Position numbers and translations under genes: made by a program. This document shows positions 1-7,912 of a stretch of 19,264 nt of DNA, one piece after another; within the stretch, counting starts at the first letter, position 1, and each line of letters opens with the position of its first letter. This DNA comes from Fibrobacterales bacterium. Lineage in GTDB: Bacteria; Fibrobacterota; Fibrobacteria; Fibrobacterales; Fibrobacteraceae. The notes beneath the pieces are model-generated. The model worked only from the letters and a program-made list of their open reading frames with translations, made no database searches and was not told the DNA's origin. The stretch spans positions 1 through 19,264 of the forward strand of contig BNUP01000031.1 of the NCBI GenBank assembly GCA_025997455.1, read 5' to 3'.

Positions 1-705
1 ACCCACAAGCGTTTTGGCTAACTCATCGTAGGCGGAACGCGGGCGAAACGATATTGCCGGCTTTCCGTCGGAGCATATATCTTCAACACCTGCCGCGGTT
101 TGTCCGCACGCCAAACGGCGAGAAGAACTCTCCGAAAGAGTTGCCACGGTTGAACCGGGTGAGCAGGCACTCAAATCCGTGATAAATTCGTTATTTGCAT
201 CCAAATAAGCAGAATCGCTTTTGCTATAAACGGACATAAGAATTTTACCCGGATCTTCCTCGCTTTCTCTGAGCAAAGCCCAAAGGTTTATGTTCTCAAT
301 GGAATATATGTACTTGGCGGAATCCAAAATCGTCCCGTCTTGGCATTTGGGCGGATTGCTCGCACTCAAAGACTTAGGGTCGTAGGTTATTGTATCTCCA
401 TCGCTTTTGCAACGGAAAGTCCAAGTCTCCTTAAAAAACACCTTAGGCAAAGAACCGCCACGCGCCCAAATCTCCAAATAGTCGGAGGTTATCGCAATGG
501 TTAAATTCAGTGCATTGTCGTCTGGAGGAGGAGGTTCGCTATCCATTGCGATTTCACTGCGCTCAGGCAGATTAACCTCAACCATCGCTATTTTTGAAAA
601 AGCGGTCATAGTTAAAATAACAGGGATAAGCACCGTCATTAAGCACATAACGGGCAACATATCCGGTTCTTCTAACTTCCTCGCCTTTTTTAGTCCTTTT
701 GCCAT
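1..705 (-). CDS. ExbD/TolR-like protein, 3' part missing (window edge)
   Basis: An open frame of 235 codons runs from the ATG at 703-705 to the left edge without a stop, so the C-terminus is outside the window. A GGAG sits 8 nt before the ATG. The layout is that of ExbD/TolR: a short basic N-terminus (residues 1-14), one membrane segment (about 17-36), then a periplasmic part that begins with VNLPE, as in many ExbD proteins. The gene lies 42 nt downstream of an exbB-type gene, which supports the call. ExbD/TolR partners ExbB/TolQ to turn the proton gradient into movement in the periplasm. The oddity is the membrane segment: where the family has its proton-carrying Asp (as in LMD followed by F/L-T), this protein reads VMC then LMT, so Cys21 seems to replace it. 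The periplasmic part has several Cys residues and is longer than usual before the edge. The family call is fairly safe; its role as an active proton carrier is doubtful. Confidence 0.75.
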   Translation of the reverse strand, partial: MAKGLKKARKLEEPDMLPVMCLMTVLIPVILTMTAFSKIAMVEVNLPERSEIAMDSEPPPPDDNALNLTIAITSDYLEIWARGGSLPKVFFKETWTFRCKSDGDTITYDPKSLSASNPPKCQDGTILDSAKYIYSIENINLWALLRESEEDPGKILMSVYSKSDSAYLDANNEFITDLSACSPGSTVATLSESSSRRLACGQTAAGVEDICSDGKPAISFRPRSAYDELAKTLVG

Positions 706-747
706 ACAAAAAACTCCATTTTAAGAAAATTCAATGCCAACCTGCAA

Positions 748-1380
748 TTAAGCAAGCGAATTGATAACTTTTAAACTTTTTTCTTCCATCTCCTGAATTA
801 CGCGCTCAGAGAACATCGAGAGAAAACCGTTTATAACGAGCAGAGGAATAGCCGCAGCCAAACCCAAAAGCGTTGTGCCCATAGCAACAGATATACCGTT
901 AGCAAGCGCGGTTGGGCGTTCTGCGGCGGGTTTGTTAGCGATAGCATCAAATGTTATAATAAGACCGAAAATCGTTCCCGCAAGACCGAGCAGTGTAGCA
1001 ACTGATGCTATTAAGCCGATAATTGAGAGATAGCGATTCACTCTGGGTGCCTCTGTTAAGAACACCGCATCGGAAGCGGCAACAATAGCCTCTTTTCCTT
1101 TATCGTGTGAGCCTACAATTGCTCCGAGCACGGTAGCAATGGGGAGTTTTGATGTTTTTGTGAAAGCAACCGCCTCTTCGTATTTCTTTTCGGCGAGCAA
1201 TTTGCCGAAATCGAGAAGGAATTTATCTCTGCCTTTTGAAGAGCGGAAATAGATGTAAATTATTCTCTCCGCGGCAACACCGAGACCGGCGAGACCGACA
1301 AATAAAATAATCCACATGAACTGCCAACCTGCTTGTGCCGGGTCGAATGAGGCGAGTGTGTTCTTTATGACGACATCCAT
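748..1380 (-). CDS. ExbB/TolQ/MotA-type proton channel subunit
   Basis: This 210-residue protein has the TolQ/ExbB layout. The first membrane segment is at about 21-40 and is followed by a cytoplasmic stretch with charged helices (41-115). Two more hydrophobic segments follow at about 118-144 and 163-187. The family's polar channel residues are present: Thr136 in a GTIFG motif in the second segment, and Thr169/170 in GTTLLGLAAAIP in the third. The ATG at 1380 has an AGGAG-type ribosome site about 7 nt upstream. The protein should form the inner-membrane ring that, with ExbD-type subunits, uses proton flow to drive a periplasmic load. Its neighbours are the giant TPR protein upstream and an ExbD-like gene downstream, so it probably powers that envelope complex rather than classical TonB uptake. 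I leave the symbol blank because exbB, tolQ and aglR-type paralogues cannot be separated by eye. Confidence 0.9.
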   Translation of the reverse strand: MDVVIKNTLASFDPAQAGWQFMWIILFVGLAGLGVAAERIIYIYFRSSKGRDKFLLDFGKLLAEKKYEEAVAFTKTSKLPIATVLGAIVGSHDKGKEAIVAASDAVFLTEAPRVNRYLSIIGLIASVATLLGLAGTIFGLIITFDAIANKPAAERPTALANGISVAMGTTLLGLAAAIPLLVINGFLSMFSERVIQEMEEKSLKVINSLA

Positions 1381-1435
1381 CTGTTTTTTCTCCTGTTATT
1401 TGGATGGTGAAACTCTTTTGCTACAAAATATACAT

Positions 1436-1472
1436 TTTTTTTTAGGAAAACGGTGCGTTTCCCCAAAAAAAA
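1436..1472. other. Long A/T-flanked hairpin between the TPR gene and the exbB-type gene
   Basis: A run of T (1435-1443), GGAAA (1445-1449), TTTCC (1458-1462) and a run of A (1465-1472) can fold on either strand into one stem of about 13 pairs with a small internal bulge and an 8-nt loop. It lies just past the stop of the TPR gene. Because the T run is on the 5' side for each strand, it is not a textbook intrinsic terminator. It could instead be a processing or attenuation point that sets different levels for the scaffold and the motor. The 29 bases at 1424-1452 resemble those at 9461-9488 upstream of the first gene of the operon. Confidence 0.4.
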
Positions 1473-1479
1473 TCTTTTA

Positions 1480-4400
1480 CTACTCCGGTTCTCCTGTCTG
1501 CACGGGCGGAGGAGCATTTTTTGCCTTCCACTGTGCCTTCAAATCTGCCAATTCCTTTTTCAACTTTGCATTTTTAGCCTTTGCCTCGCTTACAATCTCG
1601 CGATAGGTCTTTATTTGCTCTGTTGAATTTAAGTCTTCGCTCTTCTCAATTTGAGTCAAACGAGCCTTTGTTTTGTTATAATCATCGTCGCGGAACAAGG
1701 TAGATGGGTCGAATTTGGTAATTTTGGTCGCCAAAATCGAGTTTTCCGCATCTATTGTCCTAACCAAAGTAAAGAGAGAATCTGTCCATTGGTTTTGTAT
1801 TCCGTAATGTGCGCTTGCCTTTATTCCGTTTTGGCATCTCGGCAAAGCACCTTCCTTTGCGGACTGCGATTTCCCTGCCAATTCCTCTCTATACGCCTGC
1901 AAATCTTCACCTACAAATGCCTCCGCATCTTCCTTAGCCATTCCCTCGTATTCTATGTATTCTTTAACCATAGCAACAGAATCGGGCAGAGGAGCCTCTG
2001 CAAACGCTTTACCTACTTCGTTAAAGGTTTGGCAGTCGCGGTAGAACATTTCAATGTAGCCGTCTTCTGCGGCAACAACATCGGGATTCCAATAACCCTG
2101 CTCACGGGCGAGGTCAATGTTGGCTTGGAAGAGAGGTCTTGCCTGTTCGTAATAAGACGGGAGTTGCTGAACCACCTGCAAGCGTTCCACAAACAACTTT
2201 TCCTTATCGACTTTGCCTTTGTTTGGTCCCTTTGCATACACAGCCTCTATCTCTTGGTCGCGCACCTTTGCAGAAACCTGACGGAACAACTCGGCAATCA
2301 TATTTTTTGCTTTGAATGTCCATTTTTCAGAGGCATATTCAGCAGATTTTGCGTATTGTTTTGTAGCCGACTGCAAAATAGCCATCAACTTTTTAACCGC
2401 ATCGAGTTTTGCCTTTTCGTTACCCTTAATAACAACGGGGTTCATAGTCGCCCTTTCAAACTCACCGAGATAAAACGCCGCTTCTGCCGCAAAAGAAGGA
2501 TCGGAGTTCTTTAACTGCACGCCGAATTTATCGTAAGTTGCAATAACCTGTTTGTAATTTGCCGCCGCGTTTGCAGTGTCGTCCGAGCCTTTTTTGCTCT
2601 TTTGCGCCAAGTAAGCACGGGCAATTTTGGTGTAGGCGTTAATGGTTTTTTCTTTGTCGCTGTTGTAATTTTTAACAAAGAATTCGTATTCCTTAATCGC
2701 GTTTGTCCAATCTTTGGCGTTTTCGTAAGCCACGGGTATTGAGTATGCAGCATCGAGAGCATAAGAACTCTTGGGGTATTCTCTCACCAAATTGCGGCTG
2801 CAGCGAATTGCCTCTTTGGTCTCCTTTGCCTCGTCCCATTCTAAACAGGCGTTGTAGAGGAGTGCGGGAGTCTTTTCGTGCTTTGGGAATTTCGTAAATG
2901 CGATTTCGTAAGTTTTCGCCGCCTCAACCTTGTATTTGAGCGAATCTTTGCCTTGCACTTTTATGGAATCATAAGTGCTTGCCGCGGCAAAAATACCGTT
3001 TATAGCCATTGAATCCTGCGGATAATTATCGGTTATATACAAATAGGTCTTAGCCGCATCTATAGGCTTGCTGTCTTTTTTGTAAGCGAGAGCCGCACGA
3101 ACCGTTGCACGAATTGCGAACTGCGATTTAGGCATTTCCTTTGGAATGCGCATAAATGTTTCCGCCGCTTTGGTATATTGCTGAGCAGATTCATAAGCCG
3201 CAGATGCCTCAAACAATGCGGATTCTATAATTTTTGGGTCTGATTTTGGGAATCTCTTAACCAACGCTAAGTATGCCTCTGCACCAACCGCAAACTGCCC
3301 CGCTTTAACCGCTTTTTCCGCCTTCTGATACATAACGGCGGCAATTGAAGTTTCAACTTCCTTAGCGGCAGTAACCGCATTGGAGTCACGAACGCCCAAG
3401 CCTTTTTTGTCGGTGTATTGAACGAACAACCACTCAAATTCCTTTTGCGATTCATCTAACTGCCCGTCTTCGAGTAAGGACTGCGCGAGCATTCTGCGGA
3501 TGAGGAGTGTGTATTTGTGGCTGGGGAATGTTGCTGACAAATTCCGCAAAACATTTATGGCGGTTTTGTATTGCTTTGCATTGTAGTGCACAATAGCGGC
3601 GTTGTAGGCTATGTCGGGGGCGGTGGTGTCTTTGCCGAATTTAGCCATATACCAATCGACCTGCTTAAAGTACTCTTTGGTTTCGTTGAGCGAGTAAGCC
3701 TTAACAGTATCGTTTTTGGCTTGGAATTTCAGAGCATCTTCTCTTGCCAAATCCATAGCCAAAACAGAGTTGTAGCCCGCCTCGTTCTTTGTGATTAACA
3801 CACCGAAGTTCTGCGGACGGCGACCATATTTACTCGTATCGGCATCTACCATCCAAGCAAATTCCTGTGCTTCTTTTTTGTATTGAGCAATTTCGTGGTA
3901 AATAACCGCCATATTCATGTGAACCTTATATTCGTTCCAATCAGGTTCGTTTTTGTACCGCGAGATAAACGAATTGTAATCTTTAATAGCATCGGCATAC
4001 ACCTTCTTTGCACCTTCGGTATCGCCTTTTTTCCAGAGTTCGGAGGCTTGAGCATGTTTATATGTGGGAATATCGAGCATTGCAAGGCGAATTGCCCTTC
4101 TGCCGTTTTGGAGAGATTCGGGGTAGCCCTTGTTCTTTTTATACCAAGAGGAATTATCGTCATAGCGTTTAATAACCAAATACCGTTGTTCCTGTGCTTT
4201 ATCCGGTTTCTGTTGCAGGAGGTAAATCTCCACCATAGCCAAATCAGCAAGAGGTGCATCTATGTAGTCGGGGTTGGTTTTCAACAAAAATCCGAATGCC
4301 TGAATTGCTTGGTCGTGCCTGTCGTGGTCTTTTGCCTTTATACCTATGCGGAAATATAAAGAATCTTTGTAAGGAACTTTTTTGTCCTTTATAAATTTGT

Positions 4401-5361
4401 CTGCAATTTCTATTCCGTTATCCAAATCCGAAAATGCAGTTGCCATATAATCCATAGCCTCAACGCGCATATCTTTAATAAACATTCCTTTGTCTGCACC
4501 GTCTATATATTCCCAGAATTTTTGAGCGGCAATTTCATAATCTGCTTGGTTATAGCGAGATTCCGCCAAATGATACATAGCGTAAGCGGCTTCTTTTTTG
4601 TTGGTAATTGTTCTTTGGTCGGTGATTTTTTCGTATGCTTTAATAGCATCTGCCCATTTTGAATTGTTGTAGTAGTATTCACCTATGCGCAACCAAGCAC
4701 TGGGGGCTAATGTGTGATTTGGATATTTTGCAACGAGCGTTTTACGAAGGTTGAGGGCTTGTTCGTTTTCGCCTTTGCTCTCCAAAACAAACGATGCTTG
4801 GAAAAGCATTGACGGCGCGGAGGAACCATCGGGGAAATATTTAACATAATCCAAGAAAATGGGTAATGCACCTTCGTGGTTTGGGCGGGGAGGTTCGCCT
4901 TGATTGCATTGAGGATACCTTTTGATATTGTTGTCGCGGTCGGCACACCAAGAGGTTAGAGAGTCGTAGGTGTTGAGTTGTTTGGTAAAATTGAACTCCT
5001 CTAATTTGTAGAGTTCCTGACCCCAAGTTTGAAGTATTGTGGTGCAGTTTTGGTTTTTCTTTTGAGCGTTGGTGCGGCACTTGTTATCGTCCGAGAGTTT
5101 AGCCCATTTATCAACGGCTTTTTGCAACTCGTCCGCGTTTGACACCGAGCCTGCACGGCAGGCTTGGTCTGCCTTTTCTTTGAGACCCTTATAGTCGGCT
5201 GCGCATTTGGCATAACCGCCCGCACTTTTACCCATTTTTACGCACTTGTCGTATTGGGTTTTTGCTTGTTTTGTTGCATTGTCGCACGCCGCTTTGTTCT
5301 GTGCAAACGATGCCGTTGCCAAGAACAAACAACTCAAAAAAATAACTTTTACCTTCATCAT
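1480..5361 (-). CDS. Giant periplasmic TPR scaffold protein
   Basis: This 1,293-residue protein starts with a signal peptide (basic MMKVK, hydrophobic core to about residue 19, likely cleavage after SFA). After a Cys-rich charged segment (about 22-150), nearly all of the chain to about residue 1000 is repeated helical pairs with TPR-type spacing: Ala/Gly, Tyr and large hydrophobic residues about every 34-40 positions, and recurring P-K/N-S-x-A-like turns. The tail (about 1220-1275) is a Lys/Glu/Ala-rich coiled coil ending in a Pro-rich peptide. TPR proteins of this size next to ExbB/ExbD genes are known in gliding and Tol-like clusters, where they bridge motor and outer membrane. That role here is inferred. 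The start is ambiguous: AGAGG stands 4 nt from the first ATG (5361) and 7 nt from the second (5358), so initiation may be at the second. No lipobox is seen. It is followed by a hairpin and then the channel gene 99 nt further on. Confidence 0.85.
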   Translation of the reverse strand: MMKVKVIFLSCLFLATASFAQNKAACDNATKQAKTQYDKCVKMGKSAGGYAKCAADYKGLKEKADQACRAGSVSNADELQKAVDKWAKLSDDNKCRTNAQKKNQNCTTILQTWGQELYKLEEFNFTKQLNTYDSLTSWCADRDNNIKRYPQCNQGEPPRPNHEGALPIFLDYVKYFPDGSSAPSMLFQASFVLESKGENEQALNLRKTLVAKYPNHTLAPSAWLRIGEYYYNNSKWADAIKAYEKITDQRTITNKKEAAYAMYHLAESRYNQADYEIAAQKFWEYIDGADKGMFIKDMRVEAMDYMATAFSDLDNGIEIADKFIKDKKVPYKDSLYFRIGIKAKDHDRHDQAIQAFGFLLKTNPDYIDAPLADLAMVEIYLLQQKPDKAQEQRYLVIKRYDDNSSWYKKNKGYPESLQNGRRAIRLAMLDIPTYKHAQASELWKKGDTEGAKKVYADAIKDYNSFISRYKNEPDWNEYKVHMNMAVIYHEIAQYKKEAQEFAWMVDADTSKYGRRPQNFGVLITKNEAGYNSVLAMDLAREDALKFQAKNDTVKAYSLNETKEYFKQVDWYMAKFGKDTTAPDIAYNAAIVHYNAKQYKTAINVLRNLSATFPSHKYTLLIRRMLAQSLLEDGQLDESQKEFEWLFVQYTDKKGLGVRDSNAVTAAKEVETSIAAVMYQKAEKAVKAGQFAVGAEAYLALVKRFPKSDPKIIESALFEASAAYESAQQYTKAAETFMRIPKEMPKSQFAIRATVRAALAYKKDSKPIDAAKTYLYITDNYPQDSMAINGIFAAASTYDSIKVQGKDSLKYKVEAAKTYEIAFTKFPKHEKTPALLYNACLEWDEAKETKEAIRCSRNLVREYPKSSYALDAAYSIPVAYENAKDWTNAIKEYEFFVKNYNSDKEKTINAYTKIARAYLAQKSKKGSDDTANAAANYKQVIATYDKFGVQLKNSDPSFAAEAAFYLGEFERATMNPVVIKGNEKAKLDAVKKLMAILQSATKQYAKSAEYASEKWTFKAKNMIAELFRQVSAKVRDQEIEAVYAKGPNKGKVDKEKLFVERLQVVQQLPSYYEQARPLFQANIDLAREQGYWNPDVVAAEDGYIEMFYRDCQTFNEVGKAFAEAPLPDSVAMVKEYIEYEGMAKEDAEAFVGEDLQAYREELAGKSQSAKEGALPRCQNGIKASAHYGIQNQWTDSLFTLVRTIDAENSILATKITKFDPSTLFRDDDYNKTKARLTQIEKSEDLNSTEQIKTYREIVSEAKAKNAKLKKELADLKAQWKAKNAPPPVQTGEPE

Positions 5362-5394
5362 CTTACCTCTAAACTATAAAATTTTTCTCTATAC

Positions 5395-5539
5395 GGGCGG
5401 GTTTCAAAACCCGCCCCTACTTCTATCGCCCTTGCGTATGGGCGGGTTTCAAAACCCGCCTATAACCATATCTTTCCCCGCCCTTACCACATCTTTCCCT
5501 GCCCTTGCACGGGAACGGGCGACAAATGGTCGCCCCTAC
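5395..5539. repeat. Three palindromic repeats in the gap between the TPR genes
   Basis: The 247-nt gap holds three palindromes of one family. At 5395-5420, GGGCGGGTTT pairs with AAACCCGCCC and is followed by CTAC. At 5440-5460 there is a near copy whose tail has decayed to TATAAC. At 5517-5539, GGGCGAC pairs with GTCGCCC, again followed by CTAC. Between them a CTTTCC(C)YGCCCTT motif occurs twice (about 5472-5484 and 5494-5506). Near 5560-5582, ATTCC and GGAAT pair around a GC-rich loop in a sequence ending GGAATGAC. No coding signal is seen. These lie inside an apparent operon, so they could shape mRNA stability between the two genes. Confidence 0.8.
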
Positions 5540-5608
5540 AAATTGTCTTCCTGCCCCGGATTCCCGCCTGTGCTGGAATGACACAGTAGGTGGATGCATT
5601 GTCATTCG

Positions 5609-7900
5609 TTACAAATCGTCTAAGTCATCCAAACCGGAGCCGCCACTGCCGCCGCTCGAACCGCCGCCTCCGCCCGGCTGTGATGCCAAACGGGAAGACA
5701 CAACCGCCGAAGTGAGTTCCGCATCGCCCAAAACGCGCTGACGGCTCGCCTCAAATCTGTCGCTCTGAATAATTCTTTGGTTAAAGTCCGCAAAATTCTC
5801 AATGTCGCGATTCGCCTTTTCGTAATCGGGGCGCAACGCGGCGCGTTTCTGTTCCACACGGGGAGTGGGCAACTGTCTTGCCAAATCGAGTGCACGAACC
5901 TGAACGCTGTCGAAGTTCTCTTTCATATTTTCAAAAGATGCCTTTGCACTGTCTTTTTGCTCTTTGGAAATTGAGGGCTTTTGCGTGAGAGAAATAGCCT
6001 TTTGGAGATTCGTTTCTGCCGACCGCAGGTTGTTTTCCAAGAAGTCGCAATAACCTTCCACCAAATACGCCTCCGAAACCAAATAGGAATTTGGGCGATT
6101 GGCGATTATCCACTTTGTGAATTGCCGCGCATCTTTGGTGTTGCGAACTTTTAGGAACGACCAAGCGAGAGCCAAAGCCGCCTCTTCATAAAACGGCGAT
6201 TCTGGATTTTTAACTTGTCCGTAAAGTTTTGCCGCCTCAGGCAAGCCTTCGGGTTCTGCAAAATAAATGTGCCCTAATTTTACGCGGGTAGCATCTTGCA
6301 AATCTTTTTCCGATTGGTTGCTCGGCTGTTGCGAGAGAATATCGTTAAACGAACCCTTTGCCTCTTCCATTTTATCGAGACGGCTATATGCTATACCCAT
6401 TGTGTAGCGGGCATAGAAGTAATTTGAATTTCCTGGAAGAATGGGTGAGAGCAACTGAATTGCATCGTTATACTGACCCTGCTCAAATTTGATTTGACCC
6501 GCTATATAATCGGCATCGGGCTTAACATCGCTTTTTGGGAAAGTCGTAATTATATACTGATGTTTTGCCATTGCCTCTGCATAGCGACCTTCTTTATAGT
6601 CAATGTTCATCAATTGGAAATTATACTTTGGGATTTGATCGCTCTGCGGATATTTTTTTATAGCATCTTGATAAACCTTTTGAGCCGCAAGGTGCATTCT
6701 CATATTTTCAAAGGATTTTCCTTTATAGAACGCGGCTTGATCCACCAAATGGAAAGTTGGATATTTGGTTTGCACTTTGCCAAACGCATAAGCGGCACCA
6801 ATAAAATCGCGGTTTAAGTATAAACGCATTGCGGCACGGTAATCGTTTTCGGGTTCAATTTTGAGACGACGATAACGGGATTCGCCGATTAACTCTTCAC
6901 GAGTATCTCCGAGCCGAGCCGTTACACGAACATTCCACAAAAAGCCGCGATTTTTCTTCTCTATTAAATCATCGTGAGACATTTCCAAATCTAAGCCGAT
7001 GTAGCGGAATAAATTGACATCTTTCACATTTATTGTAGCACCGATAACGGGATAACCTTCTTTTGTGAGGCGTGCACGAACTCCCAAGTGTGATGTGAGG
7101 TAGTATGTTGCAGACACCCCAAATTCAATAAGATTTCCTTTTCCGCCTTCATCATCCGAGTGGAATATGTCTATAATTGCGACTTCACCCTTAACTTCCA
7201 AAGACTTATTTAAGCCGCGATAGAAAAGAGAGAGGTTCAAGTTTGTTGGAATTGCATAACCATCGCTTACCGAACCGCCAAATGCAGGAGCAACAAAACC
7301 GAAACCCGAACTCGGATTTTCGGGATCAACCGTGCCAATTACGGGCTGCAAAAGGTTTTGAACCGCCAAACCGACCTGCAAATGACCGAGTTTTGAGTTG
7401 TTGAGCGGGTTCCAACTTAAACCGACATCTGCACCGACAGTTAATTGACTGTTGTAGCCGAATTGATTCACCTGCAAAACCGCCAAATCTACGCCGATTG
7501 CGAGATAGTGGAAGAGCCGATAGGCATAGCCGAGCATATAGGCATTTTCCGTGTAGTCGCCGTGTGAATCGTTTGCATCTACCGTTGCGCCGTTCTCAAA
7601 GAAACTTATGCCGAATGTGTGGTTGTAGCCAAAGCGGTCTGATAAAATGTAGTCGAGAGGCAAAACCACCGAGCCGTATTCCTGCATAGCAGAACCGCTT
7701 ATGGTGCTGAAAAATCCGCCTGTGATTTCTAATTGGTCGTTTTCCGCTATGCCCGCGGGATTGACATACATAGAGGTGTTTCCGCCGAACTCGCCGAACC
7801 AGTCGTTTTGCTGGTATTTGTTAGGAGAGTATGAGGGCGAGGCAACAGCCAAGCCGGCAAAGCACAAAATAGCAAGGGAAAGTAAAATAAAGCGTTTCAC
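5609..7900 (-). CDS. PorV-like outer-membrane barrel fused to a TPR domain
   Basis: The 763-residue product begins with a clear signal peptide (MKRF, hydrophobic core, cleavage near AVA-S at about 20). The start codon is GTG at 7900, backed by GGAG 6 nt upstream. Residues about 25-330 alternate short β-strands and turns and contain GNTSMYVNPAGIA, close to the PAG-type N-terminal motif of PorV/UPF0164-type barrels, so this part should be an outer-membrane β-barrel. Residues about 345-640 are TPR repeats. A charged helical stretch follows, and the last 25 residues are a Gly/Ser linker ending LDDLDDL. Barrel and TPR are usually separate chains, so this is a fusion. The gene lies 12 nt after the β-helix/OmpA gene, and its ribosome site abuts that gene's stop. 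The likely role is the outer-membrane station of the complex, with the TPR half facing the periplasm. The acidic tail could be a docking peptide; that is a guess. Confidence 0.8.
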   Translation of the reverse strand: MKRFILLSLAILCFAGLAVASPSYSPNKYQQNDWFGEFGGNTSMYVNPAGIAENDQLEITGGFFSTISGSAMQEYGSVVLPLDYILSDRFGYNHTFGISFFENGATVDANDSHGDYTENAYMLGYAYRLFHYLAIGVDLAVLQVNQFGYNSQLTVGADVGLSWNPLNNSKLGHLQVGLAVQNLLQPVIGTVDPENPSSGFGFVAPAFGGSVSDGYAIPTNLNLSLFYRGLNKSLEVKGEVAIIDIFHSDDEGGKGNLIEFGVSATYYLTSHLGVRARLTKEGYPVIGATINVKDVNLFRYIGLDLEMSHDDLIEKKNRGFLWNVRVTARLGDTREELIGESRYRRLKIEPENDYRAAMRLYLNRDFIGAAYAFGKVQTKYPTFHLVDQAAFYKGKSFENMRMHLAAQKVYQDAIKKYPQSDQIPKYNFQLMNIDYKEGRYAEAMAKHQYIITTFPKSDVKPDADYIAGQIKFEQGQYNDAIQLLSPILPGNSNYFYARYTMGIAYSRLDKMEEAKGSFNDILSQQPSNQSEKDLQDATRVKLGHIYFAEPEGLPEAAKLYGQVKNPESPFYEEAALALAWSFLKVRNTKDARQFTKWIIANRPNSYLVSEAYLVEGYCDFLENNLRSAETNLQKAISLTQKPSISKEQKDSAKASFENMKENFDSVQVRALDLARQLPTPRVEQKRAALRPDYEKANRDIENFADFNQRIIQSDRFEASRQRVLGDAELTSAVVSSRLASQPGGGGGSSGGSGGSGLDDLDDL

Positions 7901-7912
7901 GGTTTTCTCCTT

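Noticed and set aside
1651..2514. Long plus-strand open frame of 287 codons opposite the giant TPR gene.
   Set aside because: It lies wholly antisense to a well-supported gene with TPR periodicity, has no family resemblance and no ribosome site; it reflects the codon bias of the real strand.
3883..4359. Plus-strand open frame of 158 codons within the TPR gene.
   Set aside because: Antisense to a clear coding frame, with no recognisable domain.
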